Source: Auanema rhodensis (Eukaryota; Nematoda; Chromadorea; Rhabditida; Rhabditidae). Taken from it: a stretch of 64,000 bases of DNA. Positions 22,291 through 33,572 of this stretch are shown here, in pieces (the stretch's first letter is position 1; each line of letters opens with the position of its first letter). The stretch spans positions 15,756,501 through 15,820,500 of the forward strand of contig OZ059899.1 of the NCBI GenBank assembly GCA_964057225.1. Direction: 5' to 3'. Under the pieces are notes generated by a model. The model was not told the origin of the DNA. It saw only the letters and a program-made list of their open reading frames with translations, and ran no database searches. Position numbers and translations under genes: made by a program.

Positions 22291-24724
22291 ACATAAGCAT
22301 GAAGACGAGTGATGAGGTGTGAACAAGATCTGTTTTTAGCTCTTCACGACTAGCTCCACCCTTCAGTTTCAAACTTCGCGTGAGTTACACGCAGCTCACG
22401 CATATAACGTAACTCCGTACTATTTTTATTTTGTTCGTCAAATTAGCTGCAAGCGGTTGCTTTTTCTGTTCCGGACAGCAGGTTCCTTCAAATATCACCT
22501 TACTTACATATCCAGTGTTAGTCATTTTAATATTTTATATTTTTTTAAATGTGTTTCCTTTTTGGTTTTGTTCATTTCCTTGTTTTAAACAAATGATCGT
22601 GTCTTTTTTTCTTTTAGTACCATCATTTCCGCATTTTAATTCTCAGTTAGCTTTTAGTTATGATTTATATCCACATCTGAGCTAAACAACATGCAAGCTC
22701 ACTATGTATGTGCATGACAAACTCGCTAAGAACAATCTTTACAATCTTTCCCTAAATGGGACTATAGGACACTTCTTAGCGATCAGTCTTTGTGTGACCT
22801 TTTCTTGTTCGTCCACTTAACATCTTTATGCTCATCATCAAAATTCTAAATTCTTGAAGAACATTGAGCTTTTGACTTGCAGTTTGCATTTTCTTTCATT
22901 CTGTATGTCACGTGAAGGTGTCTTCTCATTAAATACAATTTAATCACCTAGTTGTGAGCATTCAATTTTCGTAGTGAAATCCGTCAAAAGCTTTTAAAAG
23001 TATTGCCATCCCCTTTTGCTAAGCTTTTGATTTCAATTGATACTTTTTATCCTCTTCGACATTTTAGGTACAGCGTAGCCAGATATCTCATTTGAAAAGC
23101 AGAAAGGAGAATCTGAAGATCTATCTGATCTTTATGCAAATGCTCTCGAACTCAACTAACGAAAACCACAAGTAGTGGTGGGTTGTGAATTTGAAAGCTA
23201 ACTTCTGTTTCCTTGAATCAATTGGTCAACGAGAATATATGCAAATAGGTTCTTCAAAATTTTAAATTTTCATTAAACGAGTTCAGCTTTTGTCCTTCAT
23301 CACTGTGCTTCTTTTATACTCATCGTATCCTTCATCTTTTTTCTCCTATTGAATTCCGACTCATTTTAGCTGTTTCCGTCCATTCCCGTCTATTGCTTTT
23401 CCCTCCTTTTTCCCAGAGAAGACGTGCTTCCTATCTAGTTTGTAACTTTCAATAGTCTTCTGCCATTAAGATCAACAACATTAGCGAGTAAAAAGTTAAA
23501 GGACAGTTCTGTCATGTTCTTATCAACTCTACTGAATATTTGTAATTTTATTCGCGAAAACATCACGTAACCACCTCTTGATTTTGTCTTTTGCAGGTTC
23601 CAAAAAATGAAAAACGTTTTTTTCAAGGTATTTATCGTTCTTTTTGGAAAATAAAATAAAAACTAAGCACTTGAAGGAGAGGATCGAGTGGGATAGAAGA
23701 GGGTGTGAACAGGAAAATTTAGATTCAAAACATGACTATGTCATCAGTTCATGTCCTATGGGAAATGAACTAGTTCATGACAATGCTGTGCAATGTCTTG
23801 TGGAGCCAAAACTTTGTTGAAAAAAAAAACAAAAAAAAACCCAAAAGCGCATATCCATATTGGCTTTTTTGCTCGAAAGAGAAAAAAACTGAAAATGGAG
23901 AAATAGAAAGAGCTGACGGCCACAGTTTGAGAAAAAGGCAACAAGATAAAACATCCGCATCAACATGCAGATGTCTTATCGGCGTTTGATCCGCTATAGT
24001 TATGACGGACATATACGAATACGAGATGTCTTTTAATTTTTCCACATTCAGAAACAGATATTTTGGGATTTCGTTTTGTCTGTCATTCTGCCAGCAAGTG
24101 TCTCTTGTGTGTCTCCTTACTCAAACTCTATGAACCCTATCAAAAGCGTATAGTTGTTTTCTTCGAGTAACCTACTCTCGAGTTAGCTTATCCTCTCTCT
24201 CTCTCGCTGTTTTCTCTTTGTGTCAACCTCTCTAGCTTTTCTCTCTCTCTATTTTTGGTATTTCAGTTTTCTTCCTTCATATGGTGTCGTCGTACAAGAT
24301 GTGTTTAATACTTTTCTTCAGCTCTTCACTTATGCAACATTTGAACGGTCATCCCATATTCCCCTTCTGTTATGCTTTTTCACGTTTCAACAGCAGAAAA
24401 GACGAGGATTTAGATGTAAGATGATATTCAGTGACTGAAAAGGCATAGAACAAGAGATTAAAAAAACTGTTTTGTTCCACCTCTTGTCATCAGAGAATAA
24501 CTGCGAGAGGGTTGTTGAATGAGACAGAATTTCAATCCCAATACATCACGCATTCAGTCAATTGTTCTCATACTACTAATATTTTTCCTTTAAATGGTTA
24601 TTCTTTCAAGAATTAACAGAGTTGTTCTGAATGTTTTGAAGTAAATTGAACATTATTATGTCCTCGTATTCGTTTTCGGTGTTCAAATTCTCGTTCGCAC
24701 ATTTTTCTTCTATTTCTCTTTCCT

Positions 24725-24773
<49 letters not shown>

Positions 24774-24836
24774 TCTCTCTCTCACCCTCTCTCTCCGCCT
24801 CTCTCTCTCTCTCGCTCTCCCTCCCTCTCTTTCTTT
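24725..24836. repeat. Poly-C / (CT)n compound microsatellite
   Basis: A run of C residues (24727-24738) leads straight into about 95 bases of nearly pure CT dinucleotides with small TTT and CC interruptions. It is one of three long CT tracts in the window. Confidence 0.95.
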
Positions 24837-27316
24837 TTTTTAGTCCTCTTTCTACTGCTTACTTCTCCTTCGATAAAAGCTCATCTTTCACATGATGCTC
24901 AGCAACGTGGAAGAGTAAGGAGCTCATTAGGTGAAGACATCATCATAGTTGTCGTAGACATCGTGGCTGTCGTCATCTCGCAACGGGAGTTGTCATCCTT
25001 GTGATGTGTGTATGTACGTCTTCACCACAAGAAGTAACTATTTCACATGCTCATCGTCGTCGCCATCATCATGTTTCGCATCTTTTGTTCTTCCGTTTAC
25101 TTCTTTTTCCGAACATTACTCTTCAAACCACTTATGTCAATCTCAATCAGCTTCTCATTTTGCATACTTTTGTGCCCTTAAAGTTCCAATTACCTCCGCT
25201 TTTACGCACATTATTTAAACGGATGTCTTCCTCTTCTCTCCCCATTTCATTGTAGAAGAAAACGCACGTGATCTACTGTTAGGATGGAAAGAGAAGACTT
25301 TTTGTCTTATAGAAGCACAAATCAGTGGAAACAAAGACGATTTAAGCAAAATTCCCCAAAACGATGTTTTTATGAGAGGAAAGAGAGGAAAGAGCAACAT
25401 CAAGACGGGAATTTCTTTTTCTTCCGAGTCCCTCTTTAAGATAACAAATTGCCAGTTTATGATGAAAATGGCTGTGATGATGACAAAGCTGCTAATGATG
25501 AAGATGATGACTTGTAGCACCTTGCATCCTCAATATTTCAAAATTTGCTCTTTTCCGGATCCTTGTCAGATGTGTGCATGAGTGTCTTTTCGCCATCGCC
25601 CTTTCTTCACAACATCACCACTCATCGTTCGGCTCTCTCTTTCTCTCTTATTCTGTCTTCAAAATTTCAAATAAGCATTCTCTTATGAGATGCTTTTTTC
25701 CTTCTAGCTTTTTCTCTCTTTTTTCTTGCTCCGTCATGTAATAGCCATTTCTGACCAAGAGCAGTATCCCGAGACCAACAGCCCACGGCCGACCTCTGCT
25801 CCACCCGCTGAATCTGTCTTTTATCTGAAAATGAGCTAAGAAATTCATTCAGCTCACAAGGTTTATACATGGTTTCCTTCAAGTCGATTTTGCAACAACT
25901 GCCAAAATAGGAAAAGACAGGTCGTTGTATTCGGGAACAACAGATCTTATAATTGTTGAAAAAGCCGTGTCTGTTTTTTCTCGACCACCTAGTTGAAAAG
26001 GAAGAAAGAATAGGTAGGTACTGGGACATGGTTGAATGTAAATGAGGAGAGAGAGGTAAAAGGAAGTGAGTGAAATATGATGAAGAGATATGTAGCTCGT
26101 AGAAAAAATAAAGGGTAAGCAAAATCTTTTTTGCAGTCTATGCTATGAAGAAACTGTGCTTGGAAAACACACTCTCATTTCTCTCTTCAATCTTTTTTCT
26201 TTCTTATATATATATATTATATGTGGATGTGGATGTGGATGGAAATATCTTTTTCTTAGCTTCTCCAGGCAACGTGATCGTATTTTTTGTTAAAATTCCT
26301 CTTTTTCTCGTTTTTGTCGTTGTCGTTATCGTCTACTCGTATGGGACTCTTTTTTTGCTTTGTGTTATGTCGGCAAGAGGAACAAACTGCTGGTTATGTA
26401 GGTTATTGCTTCCTAATACAACTCAACCTATTCTCTTCCTGTCTGTGCCTGCTCATCCTCCTCATACTATTTTAGTACTGCTGCTACTCCACCCACTCCT
26501 TCTCCTCATGCTTCTTTTGCTGTTGGTCTTCTCGTGTTTCTTCAATCTAATCATCAGCTTTACATCTTTCTACACCTCCTACTACTTTATCTTCATCGTC
26601 GTATTCTCATTTTACAACTATATGTATGTCTGTATGTTATGTGTTCTGACATTTGAGGATAGCTATCCATGATGCTGTCGAGGAAAGGCATTAACCAATC
26701 CAATGAGCTTTCATACATCTTGTAAAAAACGCATCAGATTTCATGAGTAGTCATGTAGACATTTCGTCACTGTGTATTTCAAATGAAACATCTTTTCTGA
26801 CATCTGTGTCTACAGCTGATAGCTATGGAAATATTTTTTTCATTCCATTCGAACATCGAAAAGTCATCAGAGTATTCACCCACGTCGTCTACTAGTCCTC
26901 CCTGTAAGAGATCATCAGTCCCTCTCTCTCCCTCTCTCTTTCTCGTTTTATTTTCCCTTTTTACTGCTCTTTATACAACTTCTTTGAAATAGAACGTTTC
27001 TACGTAGTCTATCTAACTGTCAAACGATCAAAGTCTGCTCGCCTGAATGAGGTATAACCCGACAATTTGTGATCAGTCTGTCATCCGAAAAAACGACGAA
27101 AACTAGCTTCTTACTGCAAATAGTTGCATTCTCGACAAAACAACTAAGATTAGAAAATACTAGTAATGAGCATAATAGAAGAGATGGGATTGACAGAGAA
27201 ATGTCAAACAATAAATTCCTTTTTTGGCTCAGTCTTCTTTCTGTGTGAAAACCGTTTATCAATACCATCCACTCGAAAAAATGATCGAGACTTTTCCTGA
27301 ATAGCCCATGAAGATG

Positions 27317-27340
27317 TTGATGATGATGATGATGATGATG
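27317..27340. repeat. (GAT)n trinucleotide repeat
   Basis: There are about seven perfect TGA/GAT units in non-coding DNA of the 20.7-29.3 kb desert. Confidence 0.9.
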
Positions 27341-27496
27341 CGTAAGAGTAATAATACCAAGCTAAACGGTGACGAAGACGAAATTTGCAATGCTTCGGTT
27401 CGTTTTTCGTTTATGAACCTTTTAATAATAAGATGATGACAAAAAATATCGAAGAAAAAAAAAGAAAGAAGAAGCTTAAAATAAGGCTAAGAATAC

Positions 27497-27521
27497 AGAC
27501 GACGACGACGACGATGATGAT
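27497..27521. repeat. (GAC)n(GAT)n trinucleotide repeat
   Basis: About five GAC units pass directly into three GAT units; the tract is non-coding. Confidence 0.9.
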
Positions 27522-28213
27522 AGAGTGTGCTTCATGAGCTTAGCTTCACTTATACACATGCAATTCCATTCAGTTTTTTTTTCGAACTTTTGTCCTTATC
27601 AACAATTCAAATAGATTTTCAGCACCGAGTGATCCTCCCTACTCTTACGCATCAAAGTTTCGCAAAATCACCAGCATCCATGAATCTAAATCACACATGG
27701 ATCAACTACTATATGTTGTTCTCACATTTATAATTATTTTATTTCAGTTGTTGGTATCGTTTCTCCTCCTGCTGTATTTTTTAATGATCATGCTTTTCTC
27801 TCTCCTTTTTCTCTCTTTCTCTCTTTCTCTCTATCGTTCATCAATCTCTCAGACTTCCTGCCATGTTCTTTGTGTGAGAGTTGCAGCAAGCACAAACGCA
27901 TGTGAGCACATTTCTCATATGCACTTTATGAATAAAGCTTGTACATCTATCATAGATCAAATAGAAACTTTTAGGTATTTAAGGCTCAGAGACTATTACT
28001 TTGTTAAACGTATACACATGTTCAATATACAATATATCGGGTGTGCATGTGTGAGCTTTAGAGAAAAAAAGAAGAGAGTGAGGACCCAAAAAATGAGGAG
28101 CAAAACGACCAAAAATGAGACAACTTCAAGACCCAAAACACTGAGCTTCCATAATGGCCTACTGACTTGGGGGAGGAGAGAGCATTGCCTTTTTTTCTAG
28201 CTTGATCCCGAAT

Positions 28214-28247
28214 GACAACGACAACGACGAAGACGACGACGACGACT
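28214..28247. repeat. Imperfect (GACAAC)/(GAC)n repeat
   Basis: GACAAC units are followed by GACGAA and four GAC units. It lies about 700 bp from the repeat at 27497 and has the same GAC core. Confidence 0.85.
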
Positions 28248-29317
28248 AAGAAGAGTCTCGTTCGTTCAACGGATGTGCTTCAAGCTGCGGAACATGAGTC
28301 TCCATCTCAAGCTCTTATTCGTTTCGGTTCTTGTTATATTCATGTTTCTCTTCTCGTATAAACATAGCTGAATGTACTTTACCAGAGAGAAAAAGAGAGA
28401 AAGAGGGAGGGGAATGGGAAAGAGAGAGAGAGAGAAATAAGTGGAGTTATATGAAGGAATTGTTGTCTTCCCATTATTTCTTTTTGAAATATTATATCGC
28501 AAATCGAGTTGCACTCAACTTAAAAAGCGATTTTCGCCACAGTCTGCTATATACATATCTCTACAAGTACCATCTGGAGAGAACTATGATAGACTTCATC
28601 ATGAAGTCATCATGCTGCTCTGTCAGCTTTTTCGTCGTCCCTCCTCTTCCTTCTTTGTCTTCTTCTTCTTCTTAATCTCACAATTTTGAGATAAATCGCT
28701 GAACCTTCAAAGAATATAAGCATTTTCATGCAACATCTACCTCAACTTTGTTTTGCAGCTAAAGTTCATCACAACAATTTTGCCACCAATTTTTAATTTA
28801 TTCACCGTTTATGTATATGCCATGGAGCGCCCTCTTCTAAAGCTATGACTTCATGTATTTATTCCTTAATTTCAATTTTTTTATTATTTATTGTGTTTTA
28901 TACACTTTTTATAATTCATAGTGCAAGTTTCATAGAATGCAAAACTTTTGATAACTCAGTTGTTTTACGTTATTTCAATGTTTTAATTTTTTGTCTCTCG
29001 CTCGATTCCCTGGCTTTCACGCCAAACCTACTCTCACAAGAAAATGTACTCTATGAAAGATTAGATGGTTTTCTGTCCATCTTATTGCTTTATACTCACT
29101 TTTTACTGCTATAATTTCGTTTTTGATCTTCTCTTCTTTATCGTTTCATCCTTCACAACGTTTTTTTCATTTTTTTTCTTCTTCGTTCTATCCAAATATT
29201 AATATGAAATTTTATGTTTTTTTACTGTGAAAAAAAAAAGTCAAACGAAATAGCACAACTGAATTTCTTTTTGCAGAATCTTTATAAAAGACTCCAATCA
29301 TTGAGAAAGACAATATC

Positions 29318-30772
29318 ATGCCAGTTGACAAGGATAATCTCTTTTGGACAGCTTTACTTGATCACAAAATTCCTAAAAAGAAGCTTAAGAAAAAGGTCTG
29401 TTTGAACTATCAATTGCCTATTTCCTTTTCAAGTATACAAGTTGTTTGAATTTTAGAAATTAGTTCTTACTTCCATTTCTCACTAACATAAATCATTTTT
29501 ACATCTTCCGTTACAGGCTAAACTTGACAATATCGATGAACTCTCCCTACGATATGATGTAGCTAAAGCTGATGTTCAAAAGGTTCTTCACTGTTTTCGA
29601 TGTTTTATTCTGAATAGATCATATGTCAAAGACTAAAGAAAGTGACTAAACTGTACTATTTTAGGTTTACAACATCTTTCTATCAATGGATGATGACGGA
29701 TCCGGAACCATATCCGCTTCTGAGGTTTGCATTTAGGCTTGTTTAGAAAAACAGCCTCAATTTTGAGAGTTATCTTGATTTTCTTATTTGAAAAAACACA
29801 AAGAATAAAGAGAATTTGTCATGAACTTTCAAAGCTAATAGTACATTGAATAAGAGAGTTTAAAAAACAGTTTTATATGAAACATTCGGATAAATATAGT
29901 AATTAAGTTTTCATTTAGGTTGCCAAAATGTTGTCAGATTTTGGGTGCGATGTCTCCCCCAAAGTAGTGCAAGCCGTAATGCGAGCTTCTGATAAGAGCG
30001 GAGATGGAGAAATTGATTTTGAAGAATTTTTGGCAGCTGTCACTTCAAAGATCAAGGTAAATGGGGGTCATTTAAAATGTTTTCTTTTTAAAAATAAGAA
30101 ATTTTTGTTGTAAAAATCTATCCTCTCCTTTGAGTTGTTGCTTTCAATTTGATTTAAATGGTTTTATTCAAACTTAGGAATCATTACCGTCAGTGGATGA
30201 TGGCTCGTTGAACGAAGAGAAAGAAGTATTAATTCTTACTTTTATTTCTGTTTGTTCGTACATAACATTTGTGACAATATTATCTAATATTCTGAATGTT
30301 TTGTCTTTCTTCTTCATAACTTAGTTTAATCTTTGTTTTTTGTTTTTCTAACACCAACCATATAAGAGCTATAGCAGCAGGTCTAGAATACGTGCTTATA
30401 GCTATAACAAACTCACTTATCAAACTTCAAATTCTGAATTATCCTCTTTTCAGCTGAAGAACTGCAAGGCGGATATTCATGTAATGTTCCAGAAGTTTGA
30501 TCAAAATGGTGATGGCCTGGTAACGTTAATCACATTTAGTTCTCAGCTAACAATAACAACCTTTTTCAGCTTTCCGCAGAAGAGTTGGTTGTGGCATGGA
30601 GGGAAACACTCAAAACGAAAATTACCGTTCAAGAAGCTGCATCCCTCATACAGCAGGTCTCTAACCAAGCTTTAGCTGTGTTCAAATTTTGACGTGTATT
30701 TTTCAGGCTGACACTGAAGGCAGAGGGGCTGTAACAATAGGAGAATTCATCACCATGTGCCAGACAGTCTGA
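29318..30772 (+). CDS. Four-EF-hand calmodulin/troponin-C-like calcium-binding protein
   Basis: ATG at 29318 (MPVDKDNLFWTALLDHKIPKK) begins a non-calmodulin basic N-terminus, followed by four EF-hands in separate exons. EF1 is SMDDDGSGTISASE, EF2 DKSGDGEIDFEE, EF3 DQNGDGLLSAEE, and EF4 DTEGRGAVTIGE. EF1-3 have canonical ligands at positions 1, 3, 5 and 12. EF4 has Glu at position 3, Arg at 5 and a small Ala at 7, so its affinity may be lower. A short linker exon (30180-30227, SLPSVDDGSLNEEKE) sits between EF2 and EF3. At about 180 residues it is longer than calmodulin because of the head and linker. The exact orthologue is not identified. Role as a cytosolic calcium sensor is inferred. Confidence 0.9.
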
Positions 30773-32306
30773 AACAGTCAAATTTTCCAAATTTATTTAC
30801 CATAAACTTGAAGCGTTTCTATTCATTTCTCAAGAATTATCCAAAAATATAGTCCAAATGGTATGAATTGCAGTTATCGGAATATTCTTATTCGCAAAAC
30901 CTTCTTTGGAAATTGAAAACTGGAAATTATTATTATTCGAAATGTAAACGAACAATTATATTATTAATATTGTTCATTCATGAAAGGTTATTTTGTTGTT
31001 TATTCGTCATTCCTTGAACTTTTAGTTGAGAAACATTCCTACAAGGTAGATCTGTCCAATTGTTTTATCCTCAATAAATCTTATAAATAGTATTTAAAAC
31101 ATAATTTACCAAAATATGCAAATATCCATTGAAAACAGTGTTCAAAGTCAAAACTGCCACAAACTACATGATAAGCTCATTTAACAACAAAGCACATTGA
31201 TGGGGCAAACACAAAAATTTTCAAATTAGCACAAATGCTATGAGTAGGAAATCTCAATCGCATTTTACCTGATTTGACAAGAGGTCCGGATAATAAAGGA
31301 AGCACTATTCCGTTTCATAATAATTTGATTTAGCTACAGATAGGAGGAAGTAAAAAATTCAAATCATGATAACTTTAGCTAGCAGATACATTCATCTCGA
31401 GATGAGATAGCTTTCAGCCTTTTTTTTTTCGCTTCTCTTGGTTGATTTTAATTGTTTTTCTCCCAGAAGTCACACCGATTAATGTTCTCGAATTTCTTCA
31501 AAAGATTTTCATATCAAATTAGAGTGAGAGAATGAGAAGAGAAAGCGTGGAACGGTTTTTCATGCGACCAACTATACGAACAATGTGAAGAACTGGAATT
31601 AATTTGAAATACTAAGTGTCTTGCAGGATCCCAGGAATATTACGCACTTTGTGAAGTTTCCCTGAACTTCCAAATCAGTCCTATTGATATACAAAATATT
31701 TCAGTGCTAATTTAGATTCGTTTCAATGCTCTAGTGAACTGCATGATTACTACTACTTATTTACTATTAGATTTTAAAACCGCGACTTCTAGCTTTTTTT
31801 ATTTTCACAATATTTGTACCAGATGGTATGAAACACATCTGCTAGTCGGCATTAGGCAGCATTCACAACATAGGATTGTTTCCATGAATTCATTGTTATG
31901 AACACCAAATCTCATGATATATCTAAGCATTCATATTCATAAGCAAATAGCTTTTTAACACAAATATTGATTTTTTTTTATATTGGATTGTGAAATAATA
32001 AAAAAATTGTTCTAATCTAATCCAGCTTAAGAAATCAAAAGATAAATTTATTGATGCTTGCCATTTGAACATAAGAAGAAAAGGGCGTTATAAAGTTCAC
32101 CTTCGCGCCGCGGATTTCTCGAACAAGTCACATTTTTGACTACACGGCAATTTACTTTCCTGTTTTCTTTTTATGATTGAAACTTTTGTTCTCTTGTAAC
32201 TTTCTTAATTGTTCATAATCGATTAGTTAACTCTACATGATGAGTCCCTGTTGCTAAGCATTTTTACAATTTTAAAATCACTGAAATATGCATATATTTT
32301 GTTTAG
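30773..32306. other. Intergenic region, no gene seen
   Basis: About 1.5 kb of AT-rich DNA lies between the EF-hand gene and the MAPR gene. I see the 3' end of the former (AATAAATC near 31073), no open coding pattern, and a GCGCCGCGG patch near 32105. It should hold the promoter of the 32.3-41.1 kb gene cluster. Confidence 0.5.
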
Positions 32307-32961
32307 ATGGTTGATCTTGGCTCCCTATTTGAAGTCACATCAACTGATGTGGTACTAATTGCTATTTTACTTGTTTTGGTATACAGATGGTATAGAAGAC
32401 AGGCTGCTCCTGAAATTCCTCACCCAGCTCCTGTTATGGTAATATTTTTTGATACTTCATTGTTCTTCAATGTCGTTGCATCATGTTAGGTTGCGCCTTT
32501 GCCCATGTCCGATTTTACTACTGAAGAACTAAAGAAATACGACGGTGAAAATGATGAACATATTCTTCTAGCTGTCGATCGTATTGTATGCTATGCATTT
32601 ATATATTTATTTGAATGTCGTTTTTCCTTTTTTAGATTTTTGATGTAAGCAGATCTAAAAGCTTCTATGGAAAGGGCGGCGCTTACGAAAAACTCGCTGG
32701 CCATGACGCCACTAGAGCCCTGGGGGCGATGAATGTAGATTTGGTTAAGGATGAATGGGATGATTATGAAGGCATTAATGACGAACATATGGTATAATAA
32801 CTATCAGTGTTATTTTTAATTCCTGTTGATAGGGAACTGCCAATGATTGGAAAGATAGCTTCTTGCTCAAGTACGCTACCGTTGGTCGTTTAGTTGAAAA
32901 AGCTCAACAGAAAAAGAATTACGACGGAAGAATATCTAGTATCAAATCTCTTGACTTATAA
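32307..32961 (+). CDS. vem-1: Membrane-associated progesterone receptor (MAPR/PGRMC), cytochrome b5-like heme protein
   Basis: The ATG at 32307 follows TTTTGTTTAG directly. Residues about 14-29 form one transmembrane helix (VVLIAILLVLVYRWY). A proline-rich linker follows, then the cytochrome b5-like MAPR domain: DFTTEELKKYDG, IIFDVSRSKSFYGKGGAYEKLAGHDATRALG and the end VGRLVEKAQ. The Tyr residues around YGKGGAY are the heme-pocket positions of PGRMC1. Length about 170 residues, with three short introns. MAPR proteins bind heme at ER or plasma membranes, support P450s and, in C. elegans VEM-1, act in axon guidance with UNC-40. It appears to be the first gene of a closely spaced plus-strand cluster; the next start is 198 bp downstream. 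Confidence 0.92.
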
Positions 32962-33158
32962 AACATATCATTTTACATATTTCATAATTGTGACATATAA
33001 TTTTTTCATTCCGTTTGTATAATACCTTATCAAGAAATTTATTATCCAGATTTTTCTTTTATTAATTGTTTTCATCAGCAAATACTTTGAGCAATTCTTA
33101 TCTATAATTTTTAATAATCAAATAATTTTTTTGTATTTAAATTTAGTTATTATCAGAT

Positions 33159-33426
33159 ATGGCTTTATTATATCCTTTGCATACACCAAATGTGCCTCTG
33201 CAGTGGGAAGATCATCTGTGGGTTTCTGGGGTCGGAACTGCTGAAGAGCTTTTATTATTGCGAATAGCAGGATATAAAGAAAAAACGGCAGTAAATCTAG
33301 TACAATCCGATTTTTATAATTAAGTTCTTATTATAGAAGGAAAAGGAATTTTTGATGTATTGGAATGAGCGAGTAGTAGGCTTGCGGTCAGAAAGTGATG
33401 ATGAAGATCAGGATACGGATGAATAA
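33159..33426 (+). CDS. emb-1: Small acidic-tailed protein, candidate APC/C subunit EMB-1 (APC16)
   Basis: Two exons, 33159 onward and about 33339-33426, encode 73 residues starting MALLYPLHTPNVPLQWEDH and ending in an acidic tail (SESDDEDQDTDE). The ATG is two bases after TTATCAG, a likely trans-splice site. The intron acceptor TTATTATAG keeps frame into KEKEFLMYWNERVVG. I do not recognise the sequence itself. The name is an inference from position: in C. elegans the small gene emb-1 (K10D2.4), encoding APC16, shares an operon with cid-1 (K10D2.3), and this gene lies 147 bp upstream of the cid-1 start here. If correct it acts in the anaphase-promoting complex. Alternatively it is an unrelated small protein. 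Confidence 0.55.
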
Positions 33427-33572
33427 AATGTAGTTTATTGTGCATTATTAAATTATTTAATTTCTGTATTTGAAGTATTTGGGCTTCTAATATATTATAT
33501 CAGTTTGTGTCTGCCATATTTTATGTAAAGATCAATTCTCTCAACTATATTAATTACATATTTTTGTTTTAG

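Larger units (their letters stand above)
22291..29317. other. 7-kb gene desert, pyrimidine-skewed and microsatellite-rich
   Basis: No intact gene was recognised. The plus strand is dominated by T/C-rich sequence, which creates Leu/Ser/Phe-rich frames (for example 26145-26672) with no domain logic. It contains CT, GAT and GAC repeats listed separately. A short plus-strand fragment at 23088-23159 (FEKQKGESEDLSDLYANAL) is coding-like but isolated. The 3' part should include the promoter or 5' UTR introns of the EF-hand gene at 29318, since CTTTTTGCAG at about 29276 resembles a trans- or cis-splice acceptor. Confidence 0.6.

Noticed and set aside
26145-26672. 175-codon plus-strand frame rich in Leu, Phe and Val
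   Set aside because: The composition is explained by polypyrimidine DNA (CTT, TTC, GTC codons). There is no domain, no splice logic and no conserved pattern.
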